Shown: positions 8,815-18,484, numbered from the stretch's first letter. The stretch: DNA of 32,643 bases from Nocardioides albidus (GCF_006335005.1 NZ_VDMP01000027.1:360658-393300), one strand, 5' to 3'. The notes: generated from the letters alone by a model not told the origin. Made by a program: numbers and translations.

Positions 8815-10542
8815 ATGCACTCGGGACTCTCGCACGCCCCACGTCGCACCGCTGTCGCTGCCGCACTCGGCCTGGCCGCCGCCTTGGCGGTGGTACCCGG
8901 TCCGGGGCGCGCCGTCGCGGCGCCCGCCTGCTCCCTCGGGGAGGAGCGGGTCCTGACCTTCGCGTACACCGGGGCGCTGCAGGTCCTGCACGTCCCGGCC
9001 GGGGTCGATCACCTCGACCTGTCGGTCGTCGGCGCCAATGGTGGTGATTCTCTCTCCCACCTTGCCCACATCCAGGGCCCGGGCCTCGGTGCGCGTCTCG
9101 ACGTCGCCGACCTGCCGGTCGAGCCGGGGAGCGTGCTGACGGTCCTGGTGGGCGGGGTCGGCGGCCTGTCGTTCTGGAGTCCGTCTCCGGGCCAGTCCCC
9201 GGGTGATTATGGCGGCGGAGGGGGCGGCGGCGGCTCCTTCATCTACGCGGATCCCACGGTGGACGGGCTGCTGGCCGCTGCCGGCGGAGGTGGTGGGGGT
9301 GGGTACGGCGCGGGGATCGAGAACGATGGCCTCGATGCCCGTGGCCGGGACGGCATGACGGGGACTGCGGGCGGAACGGCTCGGGGCGAGTACGGCGGGG
9401 CCGGCGGTGACGGAGGTGCCGGCGGAGCCGGCGGCCGCTTCGGCAATAGTGATGGAGGTGCCGCTGCCGGTGGTGGTGGGGGATTCGTCGGAGACGGTGC
9501 TGACGGTGCGGAACTGGCCGAAGGATACGGAAAGGGCAGCGGCGGTCGCAGTGTCGCGGCGGGTGGCGCGGGCGGCGCGGGCGGCAGCTATGTGTACACG
9601 GGGGCCACGGGCGGGACCGGGGGGTTCGGTGGCGGTGGTGGCGGTGCGGCCAATGGTGGCGGTGGCGGTGGTGGTGGGTTCAGTGGCGGCGGTGGCGGTG
9701 ACGCCCTCTACGGTGCGGGCGGGGGCGGCGGCGGCTCCTACACCGTGGTACCGCCCTCGTCGACCGGGCTGAACGACAGTAGCGACGGCAACGGCTCGGT
9801 CGTGGCCACGCTCCCTGCGCCCGGCGTCCTGCTCGACGTCAACGACGACACGGGTGCGGCGCGGGTCGCCGCCACGGTCGGAACGAACTGCGTCGTGACC
9901 GAGCCGGCCGACCCGACGTGGCCGGGATACTCCTTCGCCGGCTGGTTCACGGCGCCCGCCGGCGGCGACGCCTGGGACTTCGGCGCCGCGGCGCCCCCGG
10001 GCGGGATCACGCTGTACGCGCACTGGGTCCGGGCCGACGCTCCGCCCATGCCGCCCGCGCCGGGGCGCCGGTGCCAGGGCCGGCGCGCCACGGTGGTGGG
10101 TACGCCGGGCGCGGACGTTCTGCGCGGCACGGCCGGGTCGGACGTGATCTGGGCGGGGCCCGGCAACGACGTCGTGGAGGGCCGCGGGGGCAACGACGTG
10201 ATCTGCGGCGGGCCCGGCGACGACCGGCTGCGCGGGAGTCTCGGCACCGACCGGATCGACGGCGGCGCCGGCAGGGATGTGGTCGTCGGCGGCGGGCTGG
10301 CCGGCCAGCGGGCGGTGCGGTCCGTCCCGGGCTCCGACGTCCTGCATGGCGGGCCGGGTGACGACCTCGTGATCGGCCGCGGTGCCGACGACCTGGTGCA
10401 CGGCGACGCTGGGAACGACCGTCTCTACGGCAACGAGGGTGCCGACCGCCTGTGGGGCGGGCTGGGCGACGACCTTCTCGTGGGTGGCCGCGGTCGCGAC
10501 CGCCTGCGGGGCGGGCCGGGCCGGGACGCACTGCGCCCCTGA
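8815..10542 (+). CDS. Secreted glycine-rich protein with InlB-type and RTX calcium-binding repeats
   Basis: The ATG at 8815 has an AGGAG ribosome-binding site 10 bases upstream, which decides it over an earlier ATG at 8755. The product has 575 residues. A signal peptide (APRRTAVAAALGLAAALAVV, probable cut after AVAA) is followed by a bacterial glycine-rich domain beginning LTFAYTGALQVLHVPAGVDH. A long Gly/Ala-rich stretch spans about residues 120-320. Next is one Listeria-Bacteroides/InlB B-type repeat (WPGYSFAGWFTAPAGGDAWD ending LYAHW). The last 150 residues are RTX-type nonapeptides such as GGPGDDRLRG and GNEGADRLWG, which bind calcium in a beta-roll. No membrane anchor or LPxTG is visible, so it is likely released or loosely wall-associated. 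It may be an adhesin or matrix protein (inference). Confidence 0.88.
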   Translation: MHSGLSHAPRRTAVAAALGLAAALAVVPGPGRAVAAPACSLGEERVLTFAYTGALQVLHVPAGVDHLDLSVVGANGGDSLSHLAHIQGPGLGARLDVADLPVEPGSVLTVLVGGVGGLSFWSPSPGQSPGDYGGGGGGGGSFIYADPTVDGLLAAAGGGGGGGYGAGIENDGLDARGRDGMTGTAGGTARGEYGGAGGDGGAGGAGGRFGNSDGGAAAGGGGGFVGDGADGAELAEGYGKGSGGRSVAAGGAGGAGGSYVYTGATGGTGGFGGGGGGAANGGGGGGGGFSGGGGGDALYGAGGGGGGSYTVVPPSSTGLNDSSDGNGSVVATLPAPGVLLDVNDDTGAARVAATVGTNCVVTEPADPTWPGYSFAGWFTAPAGGDAWDFGAAAPPGGITLYAHWVRADAPPMPPAPGRRCQGRRATVVGTPGADVLRGTAGSDVIWAGPGNDVVEGRGGNDVICGGPGDDRLRGSLGTDRIDGGAGRDVVVGGGLAGQRAVRSVPGSDVLHGGPGDDLVIGRGADDLVHGDAGNDRLYGNEGADRLWGGLGDDLLVGGRGRDRLRGGPGRDALRP

Positions 10543-10575
10543 CTGCTGCGTCAGTGCCCCCACGCTAGGCATCGC

Positions 10576-10589
10576 GAGAACACGTTCTC
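10576..10589. promoter_or_regulatory. TetR-family operator candidate upstream of the tetR-CYP operon
   Basis: GAGAACACGTTCTC is an inverted repeat (GAGAAC/GTTCTC, 2-bp centre), extendable to CGAGAAC..GTTCTCG. It lies 44 bp upstream of the tetR start codon and shares the AGAACnnGTTCT core with the site at 8649-8662. It suggests that one repressor, either the adjacent TetR protein or a KstR-like one elsewhere, controls both units. Confidence 0.5.
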
Positions 10590-10615
10590 GAAATGCCTTG
10601 CGCGGAGGACTTGCC

Positions 10616-10672
10616 ATGCCTAGTTTGGACACATGTCCAGTCAGGTGTTCGAGACGCCGCGCCAGGGGTTGA
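10616..10672 (+). other. Possible 18-codon leader ORF overlapping the tetR start
   Basis: An ATG at 10616 follows a strong GGAGGA (10604-10609). It encodes 18 residues in a different frame, ending with TGA at 10670-10672, past the tetR start at 10633. The tetR ATG itself lacks a well-placed ribosome-binding site. It could be a translated leader or a chance ORF; there is no conservation evidence. Confidence 0.25.
10626..10639. promoter_or_regulatory. Inverted repeat over the tetR start codon
   Basis: TGGACACATGTCCA has 6-bp arms (TGGACA/TGTCCA) around a 2-bp centre and contains the tetR ATG (10633-10635). This position suits autorepression by the encoded TetR protein, or marks a leaderless start. 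It is a candidate site distinct from the AGAACnnGTTCT element upstream. Confidence 0.35.
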
Positions 10673-11220
10673 ACCCCCGCCGGGCCGAGACGGTGGAGAG
10701 GCTGCTCGCCGCCGGGCTCGAGGAGCTGCGGGCGGTCGGCCACGAGGCGCTCACGGTCCGCACGGTCGCCCAACGGGCGGGGGTGTCGCCGGCGACCGCC
10801 TACACCTACCTCGCCTCGAAGAACCACCTCTTCGCCGAGCTGTTCTGGCGTCACCTCAGCTCCGCCGAGGCGGGGCACGGGGTCGGGAGTACGCCGATCG
10901 AGCGGCTCCAGGCCACGATGCGGGCGCTGACCGCGCGGATCGTCGAGGAGCCGGAGCTGGCCGCGGCGGTGACGCCCGCCCTGCTCGGCACGGACCCCGA
11001 CGTCGCGCGGCTGCGGCTGCGCATCGGTGCGGAGTTCCTCGCCCGGTTCGAGGCGGCGCTCGCCGAGCCCGGGCGGCCCGCCGACCCCGCCGTCCTCGAG
11101 GTGCTCGTGCTGACCCTCTCCGGAGCGCTGCTGCAGGCAGGGATGGGCCTGATGACCTACGACGAGATCGCCGAGCGCCTCGCCTCCGCGGCCGAGGTCA
11201 TCCTCCGGGGCAACCCATGA
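10633..11220 (+). CDS. TetR family transcriptional regulator of the CYP51 cluster
   Basis: This is a 195-residue protein. The N-terminal helix-turn-helix (ALTVRTVAQRAGVSPATAYTY, then LASKNHLFAEL) is a textbook TetR DNA-binding domain; the C-terminal ligand domain is helical. An in-frame TAG at 10621 forces the start to ATG 10633 or later. The last four bases overlap the start of the CYP123-like gene (ATGA). It occupies the position of Rv0767c beside cyp123 in M. tuberculosis. It probably represses the whole downstream operon and is relieved by a sterol-, terpenoid- or fatty-type ligand (inference). Two palindromes in and upstream of its start are candidate operators. Confidence 0.9.
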   Translation: MSSQVFETPRQGLNPRRAETVERLLAAGLEELRAVGHEALTVRTVAQRAGVSPATAYTYLASKNHLFAELFWRHLSSAEAGHGVGSTPIERLQATMRALTARIVEEPELAAAVTPALLGTDPDVARLRLRIGAEFLARFEAALAEPGRPADPAVLEVLVLTLSGALLQAGMGLMTYDEIAERLASAAEVILRGNP

Positions 11221-12446
11221 CCACGACCACCGGGGCACCGCTCCTCTTCGACCCGTACGACTACGCCTTCCAGGACGACCCCTACCCGACGTACCAGCGC
11301 CTGCGCGACGAGGCGCCCGTCTTCCACGCCGAGGACGACGACATCTGGGTGATCTCCCGCCACCGTGACGTCTTCGACGTGCTGCGCGACGACGTCGCCT
11401 TCTCCAACCGGATGGGGGTCTCGCTCGACGCGTCGGCGTGGAACCCCGATGCCCATCGGGTGATGAGCTTCCTCGCCCTCGACGGCGCGGAGCAGTCGCG
11501 GATCCGCAGGCTGGTCTCGGCGGCGTTCACCCCGCGCCGGGTGCGCGAGCTGACCCCCGAGGTCGAGGCCCTGACCGAGCACTACCTCGACCGTGCCCTC
11601 GCGGCCGCCGCCGAGCGCGGTGCGGCCGACTGGATCGGCGACCTCGCCGGCTTGCTGCCCATGGACGTCATCTCCGAGATGATGGGCGTCCCGGTGGCCG
11701 ACCGCGACGAGGTACGCCGACTCGCCGACCTCCTCGTGCACCGCGAGGACGGCCTGCGCGACGTGCCACAGGCAGGCATGGAGGCCTCGTTCGCGCTCTT
11801 CGACTACTACGGCGACATGGTGCGCCGCCGGCGCAGGAGCCGCACCGACGACCTCACCTCGGCGCTCGTCGCGGCCGAGGTGGACGGCGACCGGCTCCGG
11901 GACGGCGAGATCATCGCGTTCCTGTTCCTCATGGTCGTGGCGGGCAACGAGACCACCACGAAGCTGCTCGGCAACGCGCTCCTCCACCTCGCCGCCCACC
12001 CGGACCAGCAGGCCCAGGTGCTCGCCGACCCCGGCCTGGTGCCGGCGTGGATCGAGGAGACACTGCGTCACGACACCTCGAGCCAGATGCTGGCGCGCTA
12101 CGTCGTCGAGGACGTCGAGGTCGGCGGCATGCCGATCCCCGCCGGATCGAAGGCGCTGGTGCTGCTCGGCAGCGCCAACCGCGACGAGCGGGTCTTCACC
12201 GACCCGGCGACCTTCGACATCCACCGCCGCCCGGCCGAGCTGTCGCAGAGCCTCAGCTTCGGCACCGGACGCCACTTCTGCCTCGGCGCCAACCTGGCCC
12301 GGCTCGAGGCCCGGGTCGTGCTGGAGGCGCTGGTCCGCCGCGTCGACGGCTTCGACGTGCACGCCGAGCGCGCCGCCCGCGTCCACTCCACGAGCGTGCG
12401 GGGCTTCGCCTCGCTGCCGGTCACCTTCTCCTCGAGGAGCGCGTGA
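11217..12446 (+). CDS. Cytochrome P450, CYP123-like
   Basis: This is a 409-residue soluble bacterial P450. Visible signatures are the I-helix VVAGNETTTK, the K-helix ExxR in EETLRHD, and the haem loop FGTGRHFCLGAN with axial Cys355. The N-terminal FDPYDYAFQDDPYPTYQRLRD and the FTPRRVRELTPEVE segment closely resemble M. tuberculosis CYP123 (Rv0766c), which also lies next to cyp51. It would hydroxylate a hydrophobic substrate using electrons from the ferredoxin encoded three genes downstream and an unlinked reductase. The start ATG overlaps the tetR stop and the stop overlaps the SDR start (TGATG). The physiological substrate is not known for the family. Confidence 0.92.
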   Translation: MTTTTGAPLLFDPYDYAFQDDPYPTYQRLRDEAPVFHAEDDDIWVISRHRDVFDVLRDDVAFSNRMGVSLDASAWNPDAHRVMSFLALDGAEQSRIRRLVSAAFTPRRVRELTPEVEALTEHYLDRALAAAAERGAADWIGDLAGLLPMDVISEMMGVPVADRDEVRRLADLLVHREDGLRDVPQAGMEASFALFDYYGDMVRRRRRSRTDDLTSALVAAEVDGDRLRDGEIIAFLFLMVVAGNETTTKLLGNALLHLAAHPDQQAQVLADPGLVPAWIEETLRHDTSSQMLARYVVEDVEVGGMPIPAGSKALVLLGSANRDERVFTDPATFDIHRRPAELSQSLSFGTGRHFCLGANLARLEARVVLEALVRRVDGFDVHAERAARVHSTSVRGFASLPVTFSSRSA

Positions 12447-13222
12447 TGCCCAAGCCCGCGCACCCCGCCCGCCGGCCCGCCGTGGTCGCGGGCGCCTCCT
12501 CGGGGATCGGCGCGCAGACGGCGAAGGCCCTTGCTGCGGCGGGCTTCCCGGTCGCGCTGGGGGCCCGGCGCGTCGAGCGGTGCGAGGAGTTGGCGACCGC
12601 CATCCGCGAGGACGGAGGCGAGGCGTTCGTGCACGCGCTCGACGTCGCGTCGACCGAGTCGGTCGAGAGGTTCGCCGGCGCTGTGGCGAAGGAGCTCGGT
12701 GACGTCGAGGTGGTGGTCTGCAACGCCGGCCGGCTCGCCCCCGGCAGCCTGCTCGACGCCACGACCGAGCAGCTGGTCGCGGAGTTCGACGTCAACGTGC
12801 TCGGCGCGCACCGGCTGCTGCGCGCCTTCGGGGCGGGCATGGTCGAGCGGCAGCGCGGCGACCTCGTGTTCGTCTCGTCCGACACGGCCCTCCGCGCCCG
12901 GCCGTTCATGCGCGGCTACAGCGCCACGAAGTCCGGCCTCGAGGGCCTGGTCGAGGCGCTGCGGATGGAGCTGGAGGGATCCGGGGTCCGCGCGTCCGTC
13001 GTACGCCCCGGGCCCACGTGGTCCGAGATGGGCTCGGACTGGGACGCCGAGGCCGGCGCGAAGGTCCTCACCGAGTGGGTCAGGTGGGGACACGCGCGGC
13101 ACTCCCACTTCCTCGAGGCCACCGCGATCGCGGACGCGATCGTCACCGTCGTCTGCGCGCCGCGGGGCGTGCACATCAGCCCCGTCGACGTGAACCCCGA
13201 AGCCCCCGTGGAGAAGCCGTGA
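12446..13222 (+). CDS. Short-chain dehydrogenase/reductase (Rv0765c-like position)
   Basis: This is a 258-residue classical SDR. The Rossmann motif AGASSGIG is near residue 15, with CNAG, the catalytic serine pair S144/S145, and YSATK giving Y158 and K162. It uses NAD(P)H to interconvert an alcohol and a ketone. It lies between two P450 genes with overlaps at both ends, so its substrate is probably a hydroxylated product of one of them. The same order (CYP123, SDR, CYP51) exists in mycobacteria. The cofactor preference and substrate cannot be fixed from the sequence. Confidence 0.92.
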   Translation: MPKPAHPARRPAVVAGASSGIGAQTAKALAAAGFPVALGARRVERCEELATAIREDGGEAFVHALDVASTESVERFAGAVAKELGDVEVVVCNAGRLAPGSLLDATTEQLVAEFDVNVLGAHRLLRAFGAGMVERQRGDLVFVSSDTALRARPFMRGYSATKSGLEGLVEALRMELEGSGVRASVVRPGPTWSEMGSDWDAEAGAKVLTEWVRWGHARHSHFLEATAIADAIVTVVCAPRGVHISPVDVNPEAPVEKP

Positions 13223-14583
13223 CCCTCGCCGACATCCCCGAGGTCTCGACCGTCCTCGACGACCAGAGCCCCGAGGTGCCGGCGATCATCAAGGGCACCG
13301 GCCACCTGCCCGAGATGCGGATCGACCCGATCGCCCTCTTCCACCGCGTCCGCGAGGAGTGCGGCGCCATCGGCCGCTTCCGGCTGGCCGACAGGCAGGT
13401 CGTCCTGGTGAGCGGCGCGGAGGCCAACGAGGCGTTCTTCCGCGCGCCGGACGAGGTGCTCGACCAGGCCGCGGCGTACCCCTTCATGACGCCGATCTTC
13501 GGCAAGGGGGTCGTCTTCGACGCCTCGCCGGAGGAGCGCCAGCAGATGCTGAAGAACCAGGCGCTGCGCGGCGAGATGATGCGCGGCCACGCGCAGACCA
13601 TCGAGGCGGAGATCCGCCGGATGGTCGCGGGGTGGGGCGACGAGGGCGAGATCGACCTGCTCGACTTCTTCGCCGAGCTCACCATCTACACCACGAGCTC
13701 CTGCCTGATCGGCAAGCCGTTCCGCGACCAGCTCGACGGGACGTTCGCCGAGGTCTACCACCGTCTCGAGCACGGCACCGACGCGATCGCGTACGTCGAC
13801 CCGTACGCCGACATCGAGAGCTTCCGGATCCGCGACCGGGCCCGTGAGGAGCTCGTCGGCAAGGTGCAGGCGATCCTCGACGCCCGGCTCGAGCGAGGGG
13901 CCGTGCCGCGCGAGGAGCAGGACCTCCTCGACGTGCTCATCGCGGTCGGCATGGACGCCGACCACATCACCGGCATCTTCATCTCGATGATGTTCGCCGG
14001 CCACCACACCTCGTCGGGCACGGGGTCGTGGGCGATGATCGAGCTGCTGCGCCACCCCGACGTGATGGCCTCGGTGGTCGCGGAGCTCGACGATCTCTAC
14101 GCGGACGGGGCGGAGGTCAGCTTCCAGGCGCTGCGGTCGATCCCCGTGCTGGAGGCCGCCCTCAAGGAGACGCTTCGCCTCCACCCGCCGCTGGTCATCC
14201 TGATGCGCCTGGTGCAGGAGGACTTCGACCTGCTCGGCCACACCATCCCCGCCGGCACCCTCGTCGCCGCCTCGCCGCGGGTGTCCAACCGGATCGAGGA
14301 CGACTTCCCGAAGGCCGACGCGTTCGATCCGGGGCGGTACGTCGACCCGCGTCAGGAGGACCTCCAGAACCGCTGGACCTGGATCCCCTTCGGCGCCGGC
14401 AAGCACCGTTGCGTCGGCAACGCCTTCGCGATGATGCAGCTGAAGGCGATCTTCTCGGTGCTCCTGCGCGACTTCTCCTTCGAGCCCGTCCAGGACCTCG
14501 AGTCCTACCGGGACGACGTGACGAAGATGGTCATCCAGCTGGCGCAGCCCGCGCGCGTCCGCTATCGGAGGCGGGCTCGATGA
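13219..14583 (+). CDS. cyp51: Sterol 14-alpha-demethylase cytochrome P450
   Basis: This is a 454-residue protein from a GTG overlapping the SDR stop. It follows M. tuberculosis CYP51 (Rv0764c) almost motif by motif: AYPFMTPIFGKGVVFDASPE in the substrate-recognition B' region, IDLLDFFAELTIYTTSSCLIG, I-helix MMFAGHHTSSGTGSW, ETLRLHPPLVILMR, and haem loop WIPFGAGKHRCVGNAFAMMQ with axial Cys398. CYP51 removes the 14-alpha-methyl group of sterols in three oxidations. Most actinobacteria lack full sterol synthesis, so the substrate may be an imported or unusual triterpenoid (inference). Electrons come from the overlapping ferredoxin gene. The family is the target of azole drugs. Confidence 0.96.
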   Translation: MTLADIPEVSTVLDDQSPEVPAIIKGTGHLPEMRIDPIALFHRVREECGAIGRFRLADRQVVLVSGAEANEAFFRAPDEVLDQAAAYPFMTPIFGKGVVFDASPEERQQMLKNQALRGEMMRGHAQTIEAEIRRMVAGWGDEGEIDLLDFFAELTIYTTSSCLIGKPFRDQLDGTFAEVYHRLEHGTDAIAYVDPYADIESFRIRDRAREELVGKVQAILDARLERGAVPREEQDLLDVLIAVGMDADHITGIFISMMFAGHHTSSGTGSWAMIELLRHPDVMASVVAELDDLYADGAEVSFQALRSIPVLEAALKETLRLHPPLVILMRLVQEDFDLLGHTIPAGTLVAASPRVSNRIEDDFPKADAFDPGRYVDPRQEDLQNRWTWIPFGAGKHRCVGNAFAMMQLKAIFSVLLRDFSFEPVQDLESYRDDVTKMVIQLAQPARVRYRRRAR

Positions 14584-14780
14584 GGGTCGTGGCCGACACC
14601 GACCTCTGCCAGGGGCACCAGCTGTGCCAGGGCGAGTCCCCGACCGTCTTCGGCTTCGACGAGACCGCCGACGTCGTCGTCGTGCTCGACGAGCACCCCG
14701 ACGAGGCGCTGCGCGCCGAGGTCACCACCGCCGTGAGGTACTGCCCCGCCTTCGCCCTGTCCCTCGAGGAGGACTCATGA
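14580..14780 (+). CDS. [3Fe-4S]-type ferredoxin partner of CYP51
   Basis: This is a 66-residue ferredoxin. It has the DLCQGHQLC motif (Cys9, Cys15) and a C-terminal YCP cysteine (near residue 54), giving three ligands. The second position of the usual four-Cys motif is Gly/His, which is typical of [3Fe-4S] P450 ferredoxins. It matches Rv0763c, encoded directly after cyp51 in M. tuberculosis. Start and stop each overlap the neighbouring genes by four bases. It delivers single electrons to the P450s of this operon. No ferredoxin reductase is present in the window, so one must come from elsewhere. Confidence 0.94.
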   Translation: MRVVADTDLCQGHQLCQGESPTVFGFDETADVVVVLDEHPDEALRAEVTTAVRYCPAFALSLEEDS

Positions 14781-15405
14781 CCCTGTCCCGTGCCGAGATC
14801 GAGGAGTTCTGGGACTCCTGGCTCGACGTCAACCGCCGGGCGGAGGCGAGTGGCGACTGGCGGCCGATGGCCGACTGGTATGCCGAGGACGCGACGTACG
14901 GCTGGATGTATGCCCCCGACGAGCACTTCATGGCGGTCGGTCGCGACCAGATCCGCGACTGGGCGATCGGGATCGAGATGGACGGCCTCGACGGCTGGCA
15001 CTACGACTACGTGTGCACCGTGATCGACGAGCACAAGGCGATGGTCGTCGGCTTCTGGAAGCAGCGCTCGGGCATCCTCGACGACACCGGCAAGGAGTAC
15101 GAGATCCTCGGTCTCGGCGGCTCGTGGTTCGGGCTCAAGCGGGTGACCGCGGGCGCCGACGCAGGTCAGGTCAAGATCGACTGGCAGCGCGACTGGTTCG
15201 ACATGCCGTCGACCGCGCACACCTTCCTGCAGATCATCGAGGCGGGCAAGGCGCCCGACACGCTGCTCCAGCGGATGTCGGTCACCGGACACGGCGTGCC
15301 CGGGCACTACCACCTCGACGAGCTGCCCTCGACCGTGTGGCCTCCGCCGGTCGAGGCCGGGAAGTACGTCACGCAGGCCCCTGCGGTGGTCGAGGAGGTC
15401 GCCCC

Positions 15406-15409
<4 letters not shown>
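14777..15409 (+). CDS. NTF2-like (SnoaL-fold) family protein
   Basis: This is a 210-residue protein with the features of the nuclear transport factor 2 fold: an N-terminal helix (EIEEFWDSWLDVNRRAEASG), then WRPMADWYAEDATYGWMY, a conserved pattern for the cone-shaped cavity, and a sheet region with HYDYVCTVIDEHKAMVVGFW. Members include steroid isomerase-like and polyketide cyclase-like enzymes as well as non-catalytic ligand binders. It is cotranscribed with the ferredoxin and aldehyde dehydrogenase genes (4-bp overlaps) and sits where mycobacteria carry the uncharacterised Rv0762c. A role in binding or isomerising the P450 pathway intermediate is plausible but not shown. Confidence 0.82.
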
Positions 15410-16866
<1,457 letters not shown>

Positions 16867-16878
16867 GGGCGCGGGAGC

Positions 16879-16898
16879 TTCACCGGCCGGCCGGTGAA
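16879..16898. promoter_or_regulatory. Perfect 20-bp palindrome between the ALDH and SDR genes
   Basis: TTCACCGGCCGGCCGGTGAA reads the same on both strands. It fills the only gap (59 bp) in the long operon and lies 27 bp upstream of the SDR ATG at 16926. It could be a repressor site for an internal promoter, or an RNA hairpin that tunes expression of the second half. There is no T-run, so a classic terminator is unlikely. Confidence 0.5.
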
Positions 16899-16925
16899 TC
16901 TTGTGACGGATGAGGAAGTTGGGAC

Positions 16926-17675
16926 ATGAGGTTCGAGAACAAGGTCGCCGTCGTGACCGGCGCGGCCCAGGGCATCGGTGAGGCGTACGCGCGAGCGCTG
17001 GCGGGGGAGGGCGCGGCGGTCGTCGTCGCGGATCTCGACGAGGAGGCCGGGGCCGAGGTCGCGGCGTCCATCGCCGAGGACGGCGGGCGGGCGATGTTCG
17101 TGTCGTGCGACGTCAGCGACGAGGCGTCGGCGCAGGCGCTGGTCGCCGCGACCGTCGCCGAGTACGGCGGCATCGACCATCTGGTCAACAACGCCGCGAT
17201 CTACGGGGCGATGGAGTTCGACCTGCTGGTCAGCGTCGACTGGGACTACTACAGGAGGTTCATGAGCGTGAACCTCGACGGTGCGCTCGTGATGACCCGA
17301 GCGGTGTACCCCGAGATCGCCGAGCGCGGCGGCGGCGCGATCGTCAACCAGAGCTCGACGGCGGCCTATCTCTACTCCGGCTTCTACGGCCTGGCCAAGG
17401 CCGGCATCAACAGCCTCACCCAGCAGCTCGCCCACGAGCTCGGCGGCCGGCGGATCCGGGTCAACGCGATCGCGCCGGGGCCGACCGACACCGAGGCGAC
17501 CCGCACCCAGGCCGGCGACGCCGCCAGGGACATCGTCCGCAACAGCCTGGCCATCAAGCGGATGGGCTCGGTCGACGACATGGTCGGCGCCCTGCTCTTC
17601 CTGCTCTCCGACGACGCGTCGTGGGTCACCGGCCAGATCCTGGCGGTCGACGGCGGCCAGACCTTCCGGCTATGA
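16926..17675 (+). CDS. Short-chain dehydrogenase/reductase (Rv0769-like)
   Basis: This is a 249-residue classical SDR with a GAGGAAG ribosome-binding site. The nucleotide-binding motif is TGAAQGIG, followed by ADLDEEAG (Asp after the second strand suggests NAD(H)), NNAA, the serine of NQSSTAAY, and FYGLAK giving Tyr154 and Lys158. The C-terminus VTGQILAVDGGQTFRL is the typical end of this family. It opens the second block of the cluster and overlaps the next gene by four bases. The order SDR, 6PGDH-like dehydrogenase, CMD-like protein mirrors Rv0769-Rv0771. The likely role is oxidation of a hydroxylated intermediate; the exact substrate is unknown. Confidence 0.93.
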   Translation: MRFENKVAVVTGAAQGIGEAYARALAGEGAAVVVADLDEEAGAEVAASIAEDGGRAMFVSCDVSDEASAQALVAATVAEYGGIDHLVNNAAIYGAMEFDLLVSVDWDYYRRFMSVNLDGALVMTRAVYPEIAERGGGAIVNQSSTAAYLYSGFYGLAKAGINSLTQQLAHELGGRRIRVNAIAPGPTDTEATRTQAGDAARDIVRNSLAIKRMGSVDDMVGALLFLLSDDASWVTGQILAVDGGQTFRL

Positions 17676-18484
17676 ACACCCCACGCGTCGGCTTCGTCGG
17701 CCTCGGCAACATCGGCAGGCCGATGGCGCTGCGGCTCGCGGCCACGGACGACATCGACCTCCAGGTGTACGACGTCGCGCCCGCCCCGGTCGCCGAGCTC
17801 GTCGCCGCCGGCGCCACCGCGGCCGGCAGCGTCGCCGAGCTCGGCGTGGACGTCGTGTGTGTGATGGTGCGCGACGACGACCAGGTCCGCGCGGTGGCGG
17901 CGGACGTACCGGACGACACGCTGCTGGTGATCCACTCCACGGTCGCGCCCGGGACCCCGGCGGAGCTGGCCGCGACCGGGCGTCGGGTGCTCGACGCCCC
18001 GGTCAGCGGTGGCGCGATGGGCGCGGCCGACGGGAGCCTGGCGATCATGGTCGGCGGCGCCGAGGCCGACTTCGCCGCCGCGCGGCCGGTCCTCGAGGCG
18101 ATGGGCTGCAAGGTCGTGCATGCCGGCCCGCTCGGGTCGGGGACCCGGATGAAGCTGGCCCGCAACCTCATCCACTTCGTCGCCTTCACCGCCGTCACCG
18201 AGGCCCAGCGCCTCGCGGAGGCCGCCGACCTCGACCTGGCCGTGCTCGGCGAGGTCGTGCGGCACACCGACGCGATCACCGGCGGACCCGGCGCGATCAT
18301 GTACCGGACCACCACGGCGCCGATCGCCGAGGACGACTTCTGGCACGGCGTCCTCGCCCACGTGGCCGCCCTGGGGGAGAAGGACCTGGGCCTCGCGGTC
18401 GCCCTCGCGGACGAGCTCGGCGTCGACGTACCACTGGCGCGCGAGGCGCTGCCACGACTGGCGAAGGGACTGGGCCTGCGATGA
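17672..18484 (+). CDS. 3-hydroxyisobutyrate dehydrogenase-like / 6PGDH-family dehydrogenase (Rv0770-like)
   Basis: This is a 270-residue beta-hydroxyacid dehydrogenase. The N-terminal GFVGLGNIGRPMALRL binds the dinucleotide. The family substrate motif appears as DAPVSGGAMGAADGSLAIMVGG, and the catalytic-lysine region as GSGTRMKLARNLIHF. The helical C-terminal domain follows. The enzyme should oxidise a 3-hydroxy acid with NAD(P)+. It overlaps the SDR stop and the CMD-like start. Downstream of an aldehyde dehydrogenase this fits further breakdown of an acid product, but no substrate is proven for the syntenic Rv0770. Confidence 0.92.
   Translation: MNTPRVGFVGLGNIGRPMALRLAATDDIDLQVYDVAPAPVAELVAAGATAAGSVAELGVDVVCVMVRDDDQVRAVAADVPDDTLLVIHSTVAPGTPAELAATGRRVLDAPVSGGAMGAADGSLAIMVGGAEADFAAARPVLEAMGCKVVHAGPLGSGTRMKLARNLIHFVAFTAVTEAQRLAEAADLDLAVLGEVVRHTDAITGGPGAIMYRTTTAPIAEDDFWHGVLAHVAALGEKDLGLAVALADELGVDVPLAREALPRLAKGLGLR

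Noticed and set aside
10525..10560. CTGAC..GTCAG as a terminator of the RTX-protein gene
   Set aside because: Only a 5-bp stem with competing pairings; not enough to call.
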